The notes under the pieces were generated by a model. It was not told the origin of the DNA. It searched no databases and saw only the letters and a list, made by a program, of their open reading frames with translations. The position numbers and the translations under genes are program-made. From contig CAIPJU010000362.1 in assembly GCA_903865465.1 (NCBI GenBank), positions 1 through 5,355 on the forward strand: a stretch of DNA of 5,355 nt, written 5' to 3'. Source of the DNA: an uncultured Bacteroidota bacterium. Its GTDB lineage: Bacteria; Bacteroidota; Bacteroidia; Bacteroidales; VadinHA17. Below are positions 1 through 5,355 of the stretch, piece after piece (position 1 is the first letter of the stretch; each line of letters begins with the position of its first letter).

Positions 1-8
1 ATACCAAA

Positions 9-50
9 CAGTGAAACTCTGTGAAAACACAGTGTAACTCCGTGGTTAAA
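9..50. repeat. Degenerate short repeat with GTG every 10-11 bp
   Basis: GTG trinucleotides occur at 11, 21, 32 and 42, each within a related block (CAGTGAAACT, CTGTGAAAAC, CAGTGTAACT, CCGTGGTTAA). The period is therefore 10-11 bp, about one helical turn. A small inverted repeat, CTGTG-AAAA-CACAG, lies inside at 19-32. The complementary strand reads as alternating CACGGAG, CACTGTG and CACAGAG blocks. I recall similar CACAGAG/CACGGAG-type degenerate tandems between genes in environmental bacterial genomes, including Bacteroidota, but I cannot confirm membership of a named family. The element may extend left of the window. No protein is encoded here and its function is unknown. Confidence 0.55.
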
Positions 51-51
51 T

Positions 52-64
52 AAGCAAATTGCTT
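52..64. repeat. Small dyad AAGCAA-A-TTGCTT upstream of leuS
   Basis: A perfect 6-bp inverted repeat with a 1-bp centre lies between the GTG-phased repeat and the candidate leuS promoter. As RNA it could only form a weak stem of about 5 bp with a 3-nt loop followed by TTTC, which is poor for an intrinsic terminator. As DNA it could be a protein-binding half-site pair. A 13-bp A/T-rich palindrome can also arise by chance. Confidence 0.3.
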
Positions 65-96
65 TCTTCCAGGAATGATTTTTGCCAAAGATTGCC

Positions 97-104
97 TACT
101 TTTG
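97..104 (+). promoter_or_regulatory. Candidate -7 promoter element (TACTTTTG) for leuS
   Basis: TACTTTTG matches the Bacteroidota sigma-70-type -7 consensus TAnnTTTG exactly. Transcription would start near 110, giving a leader of roughly 35-40 nt before the ATG at 147. The -33 partner is the weak point: the nearest TTTG (81-84) is only 12 bp upstream, shorter than the usual spacing of about 17-23 bp, and no better-placed TTG is seen. If real, it lies inside the alternative N-terminal extension that begins at 75 and so supports the later start. Confidence 0.35.
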
Positions 105-146
105 GCGACTTACAATCAGGATAATATTTTATCAATCAAGAACAAC

Positions 147-2810
147 ATGGACTACAACTTCGGTGAAATAGAAAAACGCTGGCAGAAATACTGGGAAGAG
201 AATAAGACTTTCAAAACTCCCGATGACCTTACAAATCCCAATAAATGCTATATTCTCGATATGTTCCCCTATCCCTCCGGTGCAGGGCTACATGTCGGCC
301 ACCCCGAAGGTTACACTGCAACTGACATCTTCAGCCGTTATAAGAGGATGAAGGGCTTCAACGTTCTCCACCCCATGGGTTGGGATGCCTTCGGCCTTCC
401 TGCGGAACAATATGCTATCCAGACAGGTACTCACCCATCAATAATTACAAATAAAAACTGCGACACTTTCCGACGTCAGATAAAAGAACTCGGCCTCAGC
501 TACGACTGGGACAGGGAGATTAATACAACCGATCCTAAATATTTCAAATGGACCCAGTGGATCTTCCTTCGCCTCTACAATACCTGGTTCGACGATAAGC
601 TTCAGAAAGGGAGACCTGTTTCAGAACTTCCTGTTCCTGAAAACATTACCTCTCTTGGAGATAAAGAAGTCCGCAAATATGTTGATTCAAAGCGACTTGC
701 CTATTACGATAATGCCCAGGTTTGGTGGTGTCCTCATTGCCGTATTGTATGTGCCAACGAAGAGGTTCTTACCGACGGCAGTCACGAAAAATGCGGCAAC
801 AGGGTTGAGAAGAAAAATCTGAAACAATGGATGCTTCGTATTCCGCTCTATGCTGAACGACTTCTCAAAGGGATCGACAATCTCGACTGGCCCGAAGGGA
901 TCAAGGATATGCAGCGCAACTGGATTGGCCGTTCCACAGGTGCTGAAGTCGATTTTCAGATTGAGGGGATGGAGGGGAAGATTACTGTTTTTACTACCAG
1001 ACCCGATACACTTTTCGGAGCTACTTATATGGTCATTGCACCTGAGCATAACCTCTGCAAGAGACTTACAACGTTCGATAATAAAGCCGGTGTTGAAGAG
1101 TATCTGATGGCAGCAACGCTTAAGTCAGACCTCGACCGTACCGACCTGGCCAAGGATAAGACCGGGGTCTTTACAGGAAGTTACGCAATAAATCCTGTGA
1201 ACAACAAACGGATCCCTGTCTGGGTTGCCGATTATGTTCTTACAGCTTATGGAACCGGAGCTATCATGGCAGTACCTGCACACGATACCAGAGACTTCGA
1301 ATTTGCCCAAAAATTTGATCTTCCCATTGTTTGCATTCAGGATCCTGACGTCGCCGAAACTGAACAGAGAGAACGGATTCTGGCCGGAGAGGAATGCTGG
1401 ACCGAGGATGGAAAATATATAAATTCATCGGATAAAGACACAGGCATTGACATAAACGGACTCAATAAGGAAGCCGGTATTGCTCAGATTATCAGCTGGC
1501 TCGGGAATAAAGGAATCGGAAAGTCAAGGATTAACTACAAGCTCCGCGACTGGCTCTTCAGCAGGCAGAGGTATTGGGGAGAACCATTCCCTGTAATTCA
1601 CTGGGAAGATGGTGAAGTAACCCTTCTTGATGACAATGAGCTTCCGCTGATGCTTCCTGAACTTGAAAAATACCTTCCCGGAGAGTCAGGAGAATCGCCC
1701 CTGTCAAATTCCACTGAATGGCTTCTTGTCACCGACAGTAAGGGACGGAAGGGAAGAAGGGAAACCAATACGATGCCTCAGTGGGCAGGATCGTGCTGGT
1801 ATTATCTCCGCTTTATTGATCCGCTTAATGATGAGCTTATTTTCGACAAAGAGAAAGAAAAATACTGGATGCCGGTCGATTTGTATATTGGAGGTGCCGA
1901 ACATGCAGTACTTCATCTTCTTTACAGCCGTTTCTGGCACAAAGTACTTTTCGATCTCGGCATAGTTTCCACTGATGAACCTTACCAGAGACTTTTCAAC
2001 CAGGGGATGATTCTTGCTTTTGCCTACGAAACGCAGGCAGGAGCCAAGGTATCTGTTGATCTTGTTGAGGAACGGGAGGGGAAATACTTCCACACCGAAA
2101 CAGGCGAGCAGTTGCGTCAGATTGTAGCGAAGATGTCAAAATCGCTGAAAAACGTTGTTAACCCCGATGATGTAACAAAAAAATATGGGGCCGATTCACT
2201 CAGGCTTTATGAGATGTTCATGGGGCCGCTCGATGTTACCAAGCCCTGGGATGAAAAGGGTGTCAAGGGTGTTTTCGGTTTTCTTGGAAGAGCTTACAGA
2301 TTCCTCTCGGAGAAAGATAATCTTTTTGATGGCCCCGAGGATCCTGAGGTTCTTAAGGGATTACACCATTTGATAAAAAAAGCAGGATCGGATATAGAAC
2401 ATCTTCGCTTTAACACAGCCATTTCGGCCATGATGATCTTTATTAACCTTGCCACAAAAAAGGGGAAGGTGACACTGACTACAGCAGAGACCTTTGTTAA
2501 AGTTCTTTCTCCTTTTGCCCCTCATATGGCTGAAGAGCTATGGAATTTACTGGGCAATGTCAAGACGCTGGCCTATGAACCATGGCCTGCTTATAATGAG
2601 GAGTTCCTGAAAGAAGAGACCTTTAATTACCCGGTTTCCTTCAACGGGAAGATGAGATTTACCATTGAGCTTCCTGTAAGCATGAGCAGGGAAGAGATCA
2701 TTAAAATCGTTCTGGAGGATGAAAGAACAAAGAAATGGCTTGGAGGTTCTGCCCCGTCAAATATTATAGTTGTCCCTGGCAGAATTATTAACATTGTTGT
2801 AAAAAATTAA
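147..2810 (+). CDS. leuS: Leucyl-tRNA synthetase
   Basis: Class I aminoacyl-tRNA synthetase, 887 aa from this start, that charges tRNA-Leu with leucine in the cytoplasm using ATP. Residues 40-60 hold FPYPSGAGLHVGHPEGYTATD with the HIGH-type HVGH at 49-52. A Cys/His zinc module has C195, C198, H213 and C216. The CP1 editing domain shows the threonine-rich TVFTTRPDT at 280-288 and VPAHDTRD at 376-383, so hydrolysis of mischarged tRNA is probably intact. KMSKS is at 662-666, followed by the anticodon-binding and C-terminal domains ending VPGRIINIVVKN. About 35 residues (roughly 148-185) are inserted before the zinc module compared with E. coli LeuRS; I recall an insertion there in Bacteroidota relatives. 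An in-frame ATG at 75 would add 24 residues (MIFAKDCLLL...) with no resemblance to the family. The start at 147 (MDYNFGEIEKRWQKYW) matches the normal N-terminus. No clear Shine-Dalgarno is present. The M23 gene follows after 13 nt. Confidence 0.98.
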   Translation: MDYNFGEIEKRWQKYWEENKTFKTPDDLTNPNKCYILDMFPYPSGAGLHVGHPEGYTATDIFSRYKRMKGFNVLHPMGWDAFGLPAEQYAIQTGTHPSIITNKNCDTFRRQIKELGLSYDWDREINTTDPKYFKWTQWIFLRLYNTWFDDKLQKGRPVSELPVPENITSLGDKEVRKYVDSKRLAYYDNAQVWWCPHCRIVCANEEVLTDGSHEKCGNRVEKKNLKQWMLRIPLYAERLLKGIDNLDWPEGIKDMQRNWIGRSTGAEVDFQIEGMEGKITVFTTRPDTLFGATYMVIAPEHNLCKRLTTFDNKAGVEEYLMAATLKSDLDRTDLAKDKTGVFTGSYAINPVNNKRIPVWVADYVLTAYGTGAIMAVPAHDTRDFEFAQKFDLPIVCIQDPDVAETEQRERILAGEECWTEDGKYINSSDKDTGIDINGLNKEAGIAQIISWLGNKGIGKSRINYKLRDWLFSRQRYWGEPFPVIHWEDGEVTLLDDNELPLMLPELEKYLPGESGESPLSNSTEWLLVTDSKGRKGRRETNTMPQWAGSCWYYLRFIDPLNDELIFDKEKEKYWMPVDLYIGGAEHAVLHLLYSRFWHKVLFDLGIVSTDEPYQRLFNQGMILAFAYETQAGAKVSVDLVEEREGKYFHTETGEQLRQIVAKMSKSLKNVVNPDDVTKKYGADSLRLYEMFMGPLDVTKPWDEKGVKGVFGFLGRAYRFLSEKDNLFDGPEDPEVLKGLHHLIKKAGSDIEHLRFNTAISAMMIFINLATKKGKVTLTTAETFVKVLSPFAPHMAEELWNLLGNVKTLAYEPWPAYNEEFLKEETFNYPVSFNGKMRFTIELPVSMSREEIIKIVLEDERTKKWLGGSAPSNIIVVPGRIINIVVKN

Positions 2811-2823
2811 TCTCAGGGACGCT

Positions 2824-4056
2824 ATGCATTTTACAAGAAGGGTTATTTTCCTGGCTGCATTGATTTTTATAACTTTTTCATGCCGGAATTCTTCAAGGAG
2901 TGAATTGAAGCTCACACAGGTGAAGCAGGTACCAGCAAAAAAAGAGGATCCCTCTTCATTGTATGGCATTCCTGCCGACTCATTCGACCTTGTTCAGGGC
3001 CATATTAAGAATAACGAGTTCATCTCCGGTATTCTTCTTCAGCACGGTGTCACGCCCCAGGAGATTGATAAGGCTGTAAAAGGCTCAATAACTGTTTTTG
3101 ATGTGCGCAATGTAAGGTCGGGGAATAAATATATTTTATATTGCGACAGGGACAATGCGCGGGCGAAATATCTTGTATATGAACATAATCCCACGACATG
3201 TTATGTTTTCAGCTTCAACGATTCTGTTAATATTACTTGTTTCAGGAAAGAGATCAGACACGAAGTAGAATTTGCATCCGGTACCATAGAAACTTCTCTC
3301 TGGGATGCGATGATCGGTCATGGCCTTCGCCCCTCGCTGGTTGCAGGGTTATCAGACCTATTCGCCTGGTCGGTCGATTTCTTCGGATTGCAGACAGGCG
3401 ACTCCTTCAAAGTAATTTACGAAGAGCTTTTCATTGGCGACCAGTCGCTGGGAACCGGACGAATATATGGCGCCAGCTTCACCAGCAATGGCGCTACTGT
3501 TAATGCCATCCCCTTTATTCAGAATAATGAAGAATCTTATTTTAACTCCGACGGTAACAGTCTGAAAAAAGCTTTCCTGAAAGCCCCTCTTCAGTTTTAC
3601 AGAATAACATCCCGTTTCTCAGCAAGCAGGATGCATCCTATATTAAGAATAAGGAGACCCCATTTCGGAGTCGATTATGCAGCGCCTGTAGGCACTCCTG
3701 TTCACTCTATCGGCGATGGCAGGGTAACTCTTGTTGGAATGGATAACGGGGCAGGCAGGATAGTCAGAATTCAACATAACAGTGTCTATGCAACGACTTA
3801 TATGCACCTGAGCAGTTTTGCAGAAGGGATAAAGGCCGGTGTACATGTTAAGCAGAATGATGTAATAGGTTTTGTGGGCAGCAGCGGACTTGCCACCGGG
3901 CCCCACCTCGATTTCAGAATTTATATGAATGGAAGTCCTGTCGACCCTCTGAAAGTCGATGCCCCTCCTGTTGAACCTGTTTCGCCTGAAAACCTTGAGA
4001 GATTCGGAAAAGAGAAATCAGTGATCCTTTCTCTTCTGGAAACAATTGATTTATGA
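2824..4056 (+). CDS. M23-family peptidoglycan endopeptidase, probable lipoprotein
   Basis: A 410-aa LytM/MepM/ShyA-like cell-wall hydrolase, expected to cut peptide cross-links of peptidoglycan in the periplasm. It starts with basic residues (TRR), a hydrophobic stretch at 7-18 and a Cys at 20 in TFSC, a relaxed lipobox that suggests lipid anchoring. No acidic run follows the Cys, so a surface-export signal is not seen. Residues about 64-107 resemble the OapA/LysM-like domain (GILLQHGV...KVFDVR-type pattern), and 153-230 the Csd3-type second domain (GTIETSLWDAM, LFAWSVDFF, GDSFKVIYEE). The catalytic M23 domain spans about 260-378: H280 and D284 in HFGVD, H328 in YMHLS, and H361 in GPHLDFR. 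The last motif is normally HxH; here the second position is D363, replacing the usual third zinc ligand. Activity is plausible but unproven. A weak AGGGA lies 4 nt before the ATG, and the 13-nt gap suggests co-transcription with leuS. The 3' end overlaps convergent purN by 6 bp. Confidence 0.93.
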   Translation: MHFTRRVIFLAALIFITFSCRNSSRSELKLTQVKQVPAKKEDPSSLYGIPADSFDLVQGHIKNNEFISGILLQHGVTPQEIDKAVKGSITVFDVRNVRSGNKYILYCDRDNARAKYLVYEHNPTTCYVFSFNDSVNITCFRKEIRHEVEFASGTIETSLWDAMIGHGLRPSLVAGLSDLFAWSVDFFGLQTGDSFKVIYEELFIGDQSLGTGRIYGASFTSNGATVNAIPFIQNNEESYFNSDGNSLKKAFLKAPLQFYRITSRFSASRMHPILRIRRPHFGVDYAAPVGTPVHSIGDGRVTLVGMDNGAGRIVRIQHNSVYATTYMHLSSFAEGIKAGVHVKQNDVIGFVGSSGLATGPHLDFRIYMNGSPVDPLKVDAPPVEPVSPENLERFGKEKSVILSLLETIDL

Positions 4057-4629
4057 GCCGGGAAGTTGTGACACAATTTCTTCAATAACCCTGGGGAAAT
4101 GCTCATATTCGAGCGCATGTACTTTATGTGCGAGCGATTCATGAGTATCTGCAGAATCTACATTGCATCGCGCCTGGAAGATGATACTGCCGTTATCGTA
4201 GATATTATCAACATAATGAATTGTAATGCCTGATTCTTTATCATGACTCTCAATAACTGCCTTGTGAACAATATCCCCATACATACCCTTTCCACCGTAG
4301 AGAGGAAGGAGAGCCGGGTGAATGTTCACGATTCTTCCGCTGTATTTTTCGATGATATTTCCGGGAACCAGCCAAAGAAATCCTGCAAGCACAATAAAAT
4401 CAATATTACAACTTAACAGGTATTGAAGAACCTTGTCTGCGGCATAAAAATCTTCACGGTCGAAAAACACGGTATCAATTTTAAGTGCTTCAACTCTTTT
4501 AAGGACGTAAGCATTACGCTTATTTGTTAAAACTAAAGTGACTTTTGCAGAATTTCTGTTCGAAAAGTATTTAATTATATTCTCCGCATTGGTTCCTGAA
4601 CCTGACGCAAAAACAGCTATGTTCTTCAT
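4051..4629 (-). CDS. purN: Phosphoribosylglycinamide formyltransferase (GAR transformylase)
   Basis: A 192-aa cytoplasmic enzyme of de novo purine synthesis that transfers the formyl group of 10-formyltetrahydrofolate to glycinamide ribonucleotide (GAR). The N-terminus MKNIAVFASGSGTNAENI carries the phosphate-binding loop of the family (ASGSGTN, residues 8-14). The catalytic triad is visible as N102 and H104 in VNIHPALLP, and D141 in HYVDNIYDNG, matching N106/H108/D144 of E. coli PurN. Length is slightly under the roughly 212 aa of the E. coli enzyme and usual for this family, so it looks complete. No Shine-Dalgarno precedes the ATG; the leader is A/T-rich. It is transcribed divergently from acpP-fabF and convergently to the M23 peptidase gene, with stop codons overlapping within 6 bp. 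The stand-alone position, away from other pur genes, matches what I recall for Bacteroidota. Confidence 0.96.
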   Translation of the reverse strand: MKNIAVFASGSGTNAENIIKYFSNRNSAKVTLVLTNKRNAYVLKRVEALKIDTVFFDREDFYAADKVLQYLLSCNIDFIVLAGFLWLVPGNIIEKYSGRIVNIHPALLPLYGGKGMYGDIVHKAVIESHDKESGITIHYVDNIYDNGSIIFQARCNVDSADTHESLAHKVHALEYEHFPRVIEEIVSQLPGS

Positions 4630-4656
4630 TTATTGTTATTTAGCATTTATTCCAAA

Positions 4657-4674
4657 AACTTGCCATGGCATGTT
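4657..4674. promoter_or_regulatory. 18-bp dyad, operator-like (AAC T TGCCATGGCA T GTT)
   Basis: A perfect 10-bp palindrome TGCCATGGCA (4661-4670) is extended on both sides by AAC/GTT after one mismatched T/T pair, so 8 of 9 base pairs are symmetrical. It is the most G/C-rich spot in an otherwise A/T-rich spacer and lies 28-45 bp upstream of the purN ATG. There is no loop, so it suits a dimeric DNA-binding regulator better than an RNA hairpin. It does not resemble the proteobacterial PurR box. The cognate regulator is unknown. Confidence 0.4.
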
Positions 4675-4742
4675 AAAACAATTTTAATTTTCTGATTATC
4701 ATTGCTTTAACTACTATTATTAATAAAAAAACATCAAAACCC

Positions 4743-4769
4743 TTGAAAAATAAGGTACAAATATATTTC
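4743..4769 (+). promoter_or_regulatory. Candidate acpP-fabF promoter (TTG ... TATATTTC)
   Basis: TATATTTC (4762-4769) differs from the TAnnTTTG consensus only at the last base. TTG (4743-4745) lies 16 bp upstream, close to the expected -33 spacing. The start of transcription would fall near 4775, leaving a leader of about 35 nt that is nearly pure A/T. Such an unstructured leader fits strong translation without a Shine-Dalgarno in this phylum, as expected for a highly expressed carrier protein. Confidence 0.35.
4758..4765 (-). promoter_or_regulatory. Candidate -7 element for purN (TATATTTG on minus strand)
   Basis: Read on the minus strand, this is an exact match to the Bacteroidota -7 consensus TAnnTTTG. 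A TTTG lies 14 bp upstream on the same strand (plus coordinates 4780-4783), a little closer than the usual -33 spacing. Transcription would start near 4752, giving purN a leader of about 120 nt that includes the dyad at 4657-4674. A weaker match nearer purN (TAAAATTG, 4679-4686) is an alternative. Confidence 0.3.
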
Positions 4770-4810
4770 TTTACGCTGTCAAAAATTAATACTAATTTAA
4801 ATTTAATATT

Positions 4811-5047
4811 ATGTCGGACATTGCCACAAGAGTAAAAGAAATTATAGTTGACAAACTTGGTGTTGACGAGTCAGAAGTAACACCTGAAGCCAGCTTCACA
4901 AACGATTTAGGAGCAGACTCTCTTGATACTGTTGAGTTGATCATGGAATTTGAAAAGGAATTCAATATCGGTATACCCGACGATCAGGCTGAAACTATTG
5001 GAACAGTAGGTGACGCCATCAAGTACATTGAGGAGAATGCAAAATAA
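4811..5047 (+). CDS. acpP: Acyl carrier protein
   Basis: A complete 78-aa acidic carrier protein of type II fatty-acid synthesis. The motif GADSLDTVELIMEFE at 34-48 holds S37, the residue to which AcpS attaches 4'-phosphopantetheine; acyl chains are then carried as thioesters between the Fab enzymes in the cytoplasm. The length equals the normal size for AcpP, and the helix II recognition face (DSLDTVELIMEFEKEF) is intact. The start is set by MSDIATRVKEII, the usual N-terminus; no Shine-Dalgarno is visible. fabF follows after 23 nt on the same strand, the classic pairing of carrier and condensing enzyme, so the two are very likely one transcript. The divergent neighbour is purN. Confidence 0.98.
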   Translation: MSDIATRVKEIIVDKLGVDESEVTPEASFTNDLGADSLDTVELIMEFEKEFNIGIPDDQAETIGTVGDAIKYIEENAK

Positions 5048-5070
5048 GTTGCATTTTTAAAAAAACATTT

Positions 5071-5355
5071 ATGAGAAGAGTTGTAGTAACTGGCCTGGGA
5101 GCATTAACTCCTCTGGGAAATAATTTGCATGAATATTGGGATAGTCTTAAGAATGGCGTCAGCGGGGCTAATATGATTACCCGTTTTGACACCACGAAAT
5201 TCAAGACCAAATTCGCTTGCGAATTAAAGAACTATGACTCGTCAAACTATTTCGACAGGAAAGAGGCCAACAAACTTGATCTTTATTCTCAATTTGCGCT
5301 CATATCTACCGAAGAAGCCATAAAGGATTCGGGGCTGGATCTGAACGGAATTGAC
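5071..5355 (+). CDS. fabF: Beta-ketoacyl-ACP synthase II, N-terminal part (runs off the window)
   Basis: An open frame of 95 codons without a stop, truncated by the window edge; the full enzyme is normally about 410-420 aa. The start MRRVVVTGLGALTPLGNN is the standard N-terminus of FabF, with the VVVTGLGALTPLG strand-turn of the thiolase fold. Further family features are the FDTTKFKTKFA segment (about 40-50) and FDRKEANKLDLYSQFA (about 62-77). The catalytic Cys and two His lie beyond the end and cannot be checked. FabF condenses malonyl-ACP with acyl-ACP to elongate fatty acids and uses the product of the acpP gene just upstream. FabB is a paralogous alternative, but the linkage to acpP and the sequence style favour FabF. 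Confidence 0.95.
   Translation, partial: MRRVVVTGLGALTPLGNNLHEYWDSLKNGVSGANMITRFDTTKFKTKFACELKNYDSSNYFDRKEANKLDLYSQFALISTEEAIKDSGLDLNGID

Larger units (their letters stand above)
4630..4810. other. Divergent purN/acpP intergenic control region
   Basis: 181 bp, strongly A/T-rich, with no coding potential. From left to right it holds a short A/T-rich purN leader, the dyad at 4657-4674, an inverted repeat TTAAAA-CAA-TTTTAA (4673-4687), a 10-bp palindrome TTATTAATAA (4717-4726), the two-sided TATATTT element (4758-4769), and an acpP leader with only one C in its last 30 nt (4781-4810). It must contain the promoters of both purN and acpP unless either is transcribed from further away. No riboswitch fold was recognised. 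Confidence 0.7.

Noticed and set aside
120..133. GATAA-TATT-TTATC inverted repeat just before leuS
   Set aside because: A 5-bp A/T stem is too weak for a terminator or attenuator and common by chance in this composition; no leader-peptide or T-box features accompany it.
687..1049. Open frame of 120 codons on the minus strand inside leuS
   Set aside because: It is fully covered by the catalytic, zinc and editing regions of leuS on the other strand and its translation shows no recognisable domain; a shadow frame.
1704..2093. Open frame of 129 codons on the minus strand inside leuS
   Set aside because: It lies opposite conserved LeuRS sequence just before KMSKS, with no family-like motif or initiation context.
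3237..3503. Arg-rich 88-codon plus-strand frame inside the M23 gene
   Set aside because: It is an out-of-frame reading of the Csd3-type domain; its Arg/Trp-rich composition is a by-product of the host codons.
3643..3906. 87-codon minus-strand frame opposite the M23 catalytic domain
   Set aside because: It is antisense to conserved catalytic sequence and has no independent support.
5048..5070. TTTTTAAAAA palindrome (5054-5063) between acpP and fabF as a terminator
   Set aside because: It has no G/C stem or usable loop, and the two genes are expected to be co-transcribed; this is a plain A/T-rich spacer.
5019..5210. 63-codon minus-strand frame across the acpP end and fabF start
   Set aside because: It overlaps two confidently identified genes on the other strand and has no family-like sequence.
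1..5355. Possible novel defence, mobile or biosynthetic system
   Set aside because: Every gene is assigned to a housekeeping family, with no integrase, transposase, direct-repeat array, tRNA or cluster of unknown genes; the window gives no support for such a system.

Overview
The window is a stretch of bacterial core genome, almost certainly from the phylum Bacteroidota and probably Bacteroidales or a close relative. Three things point there: the style of the leucyl-tRNA synthetase (GLHVGHPEGYTATD around the HIGH motif), the arrangement purN <- | -> acpP-fabF, and start codons with A/T-rich leaders and little or no Shine-Dalgarno sequence. The taxon is inferred from remembered family features, not from a search.

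Layout: 1-146 is a non-coding leader holding a degenerate GTG-phased short repeat, a small dyad and a candidate Bacteroidota-type promoter. Then comes leuS (147-2810, +), followed after 13 nt by an M23-family peptidoglycan hydrolase lipoprotein (2824-4056, +), probably in the same transcript. purN (4629-4051, -) converges on the peptidase gene with a 6-bp tail-to-tail overlap. A 181-bp A/T-rich divergent intergenic region (4630-4810) separates purN from acpP (4811-5047, +). It carries an 18-bp near-perfect dyad and a near-symmetrical TATATTT element that could act as a -7 box on both strands. After a 23-nt gap fabF starts at 5071 and runs off the end of the window (95 codons present).

Functionally these are housekeeping genes: tRNA charging (leuS), cell-wall remodelling (M23 peptidase), the third step of de novo purine synthesis (purN), and the carrier and condensing enzyme of type II fatty-acid synthesis (acpP, fabF). 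I found no mobile element, CRISPR array, RNA gene, toxin-antitoxin pair or defence system. I do not see a novel multi-gene system. The points worth a second look are regulatory or structural: the divergent purN/acpP control region, the HLD replacement of the HxH zinc motif in the M23 domain, the repeat upstream of leuS, and the terminator-less convergent overlap.
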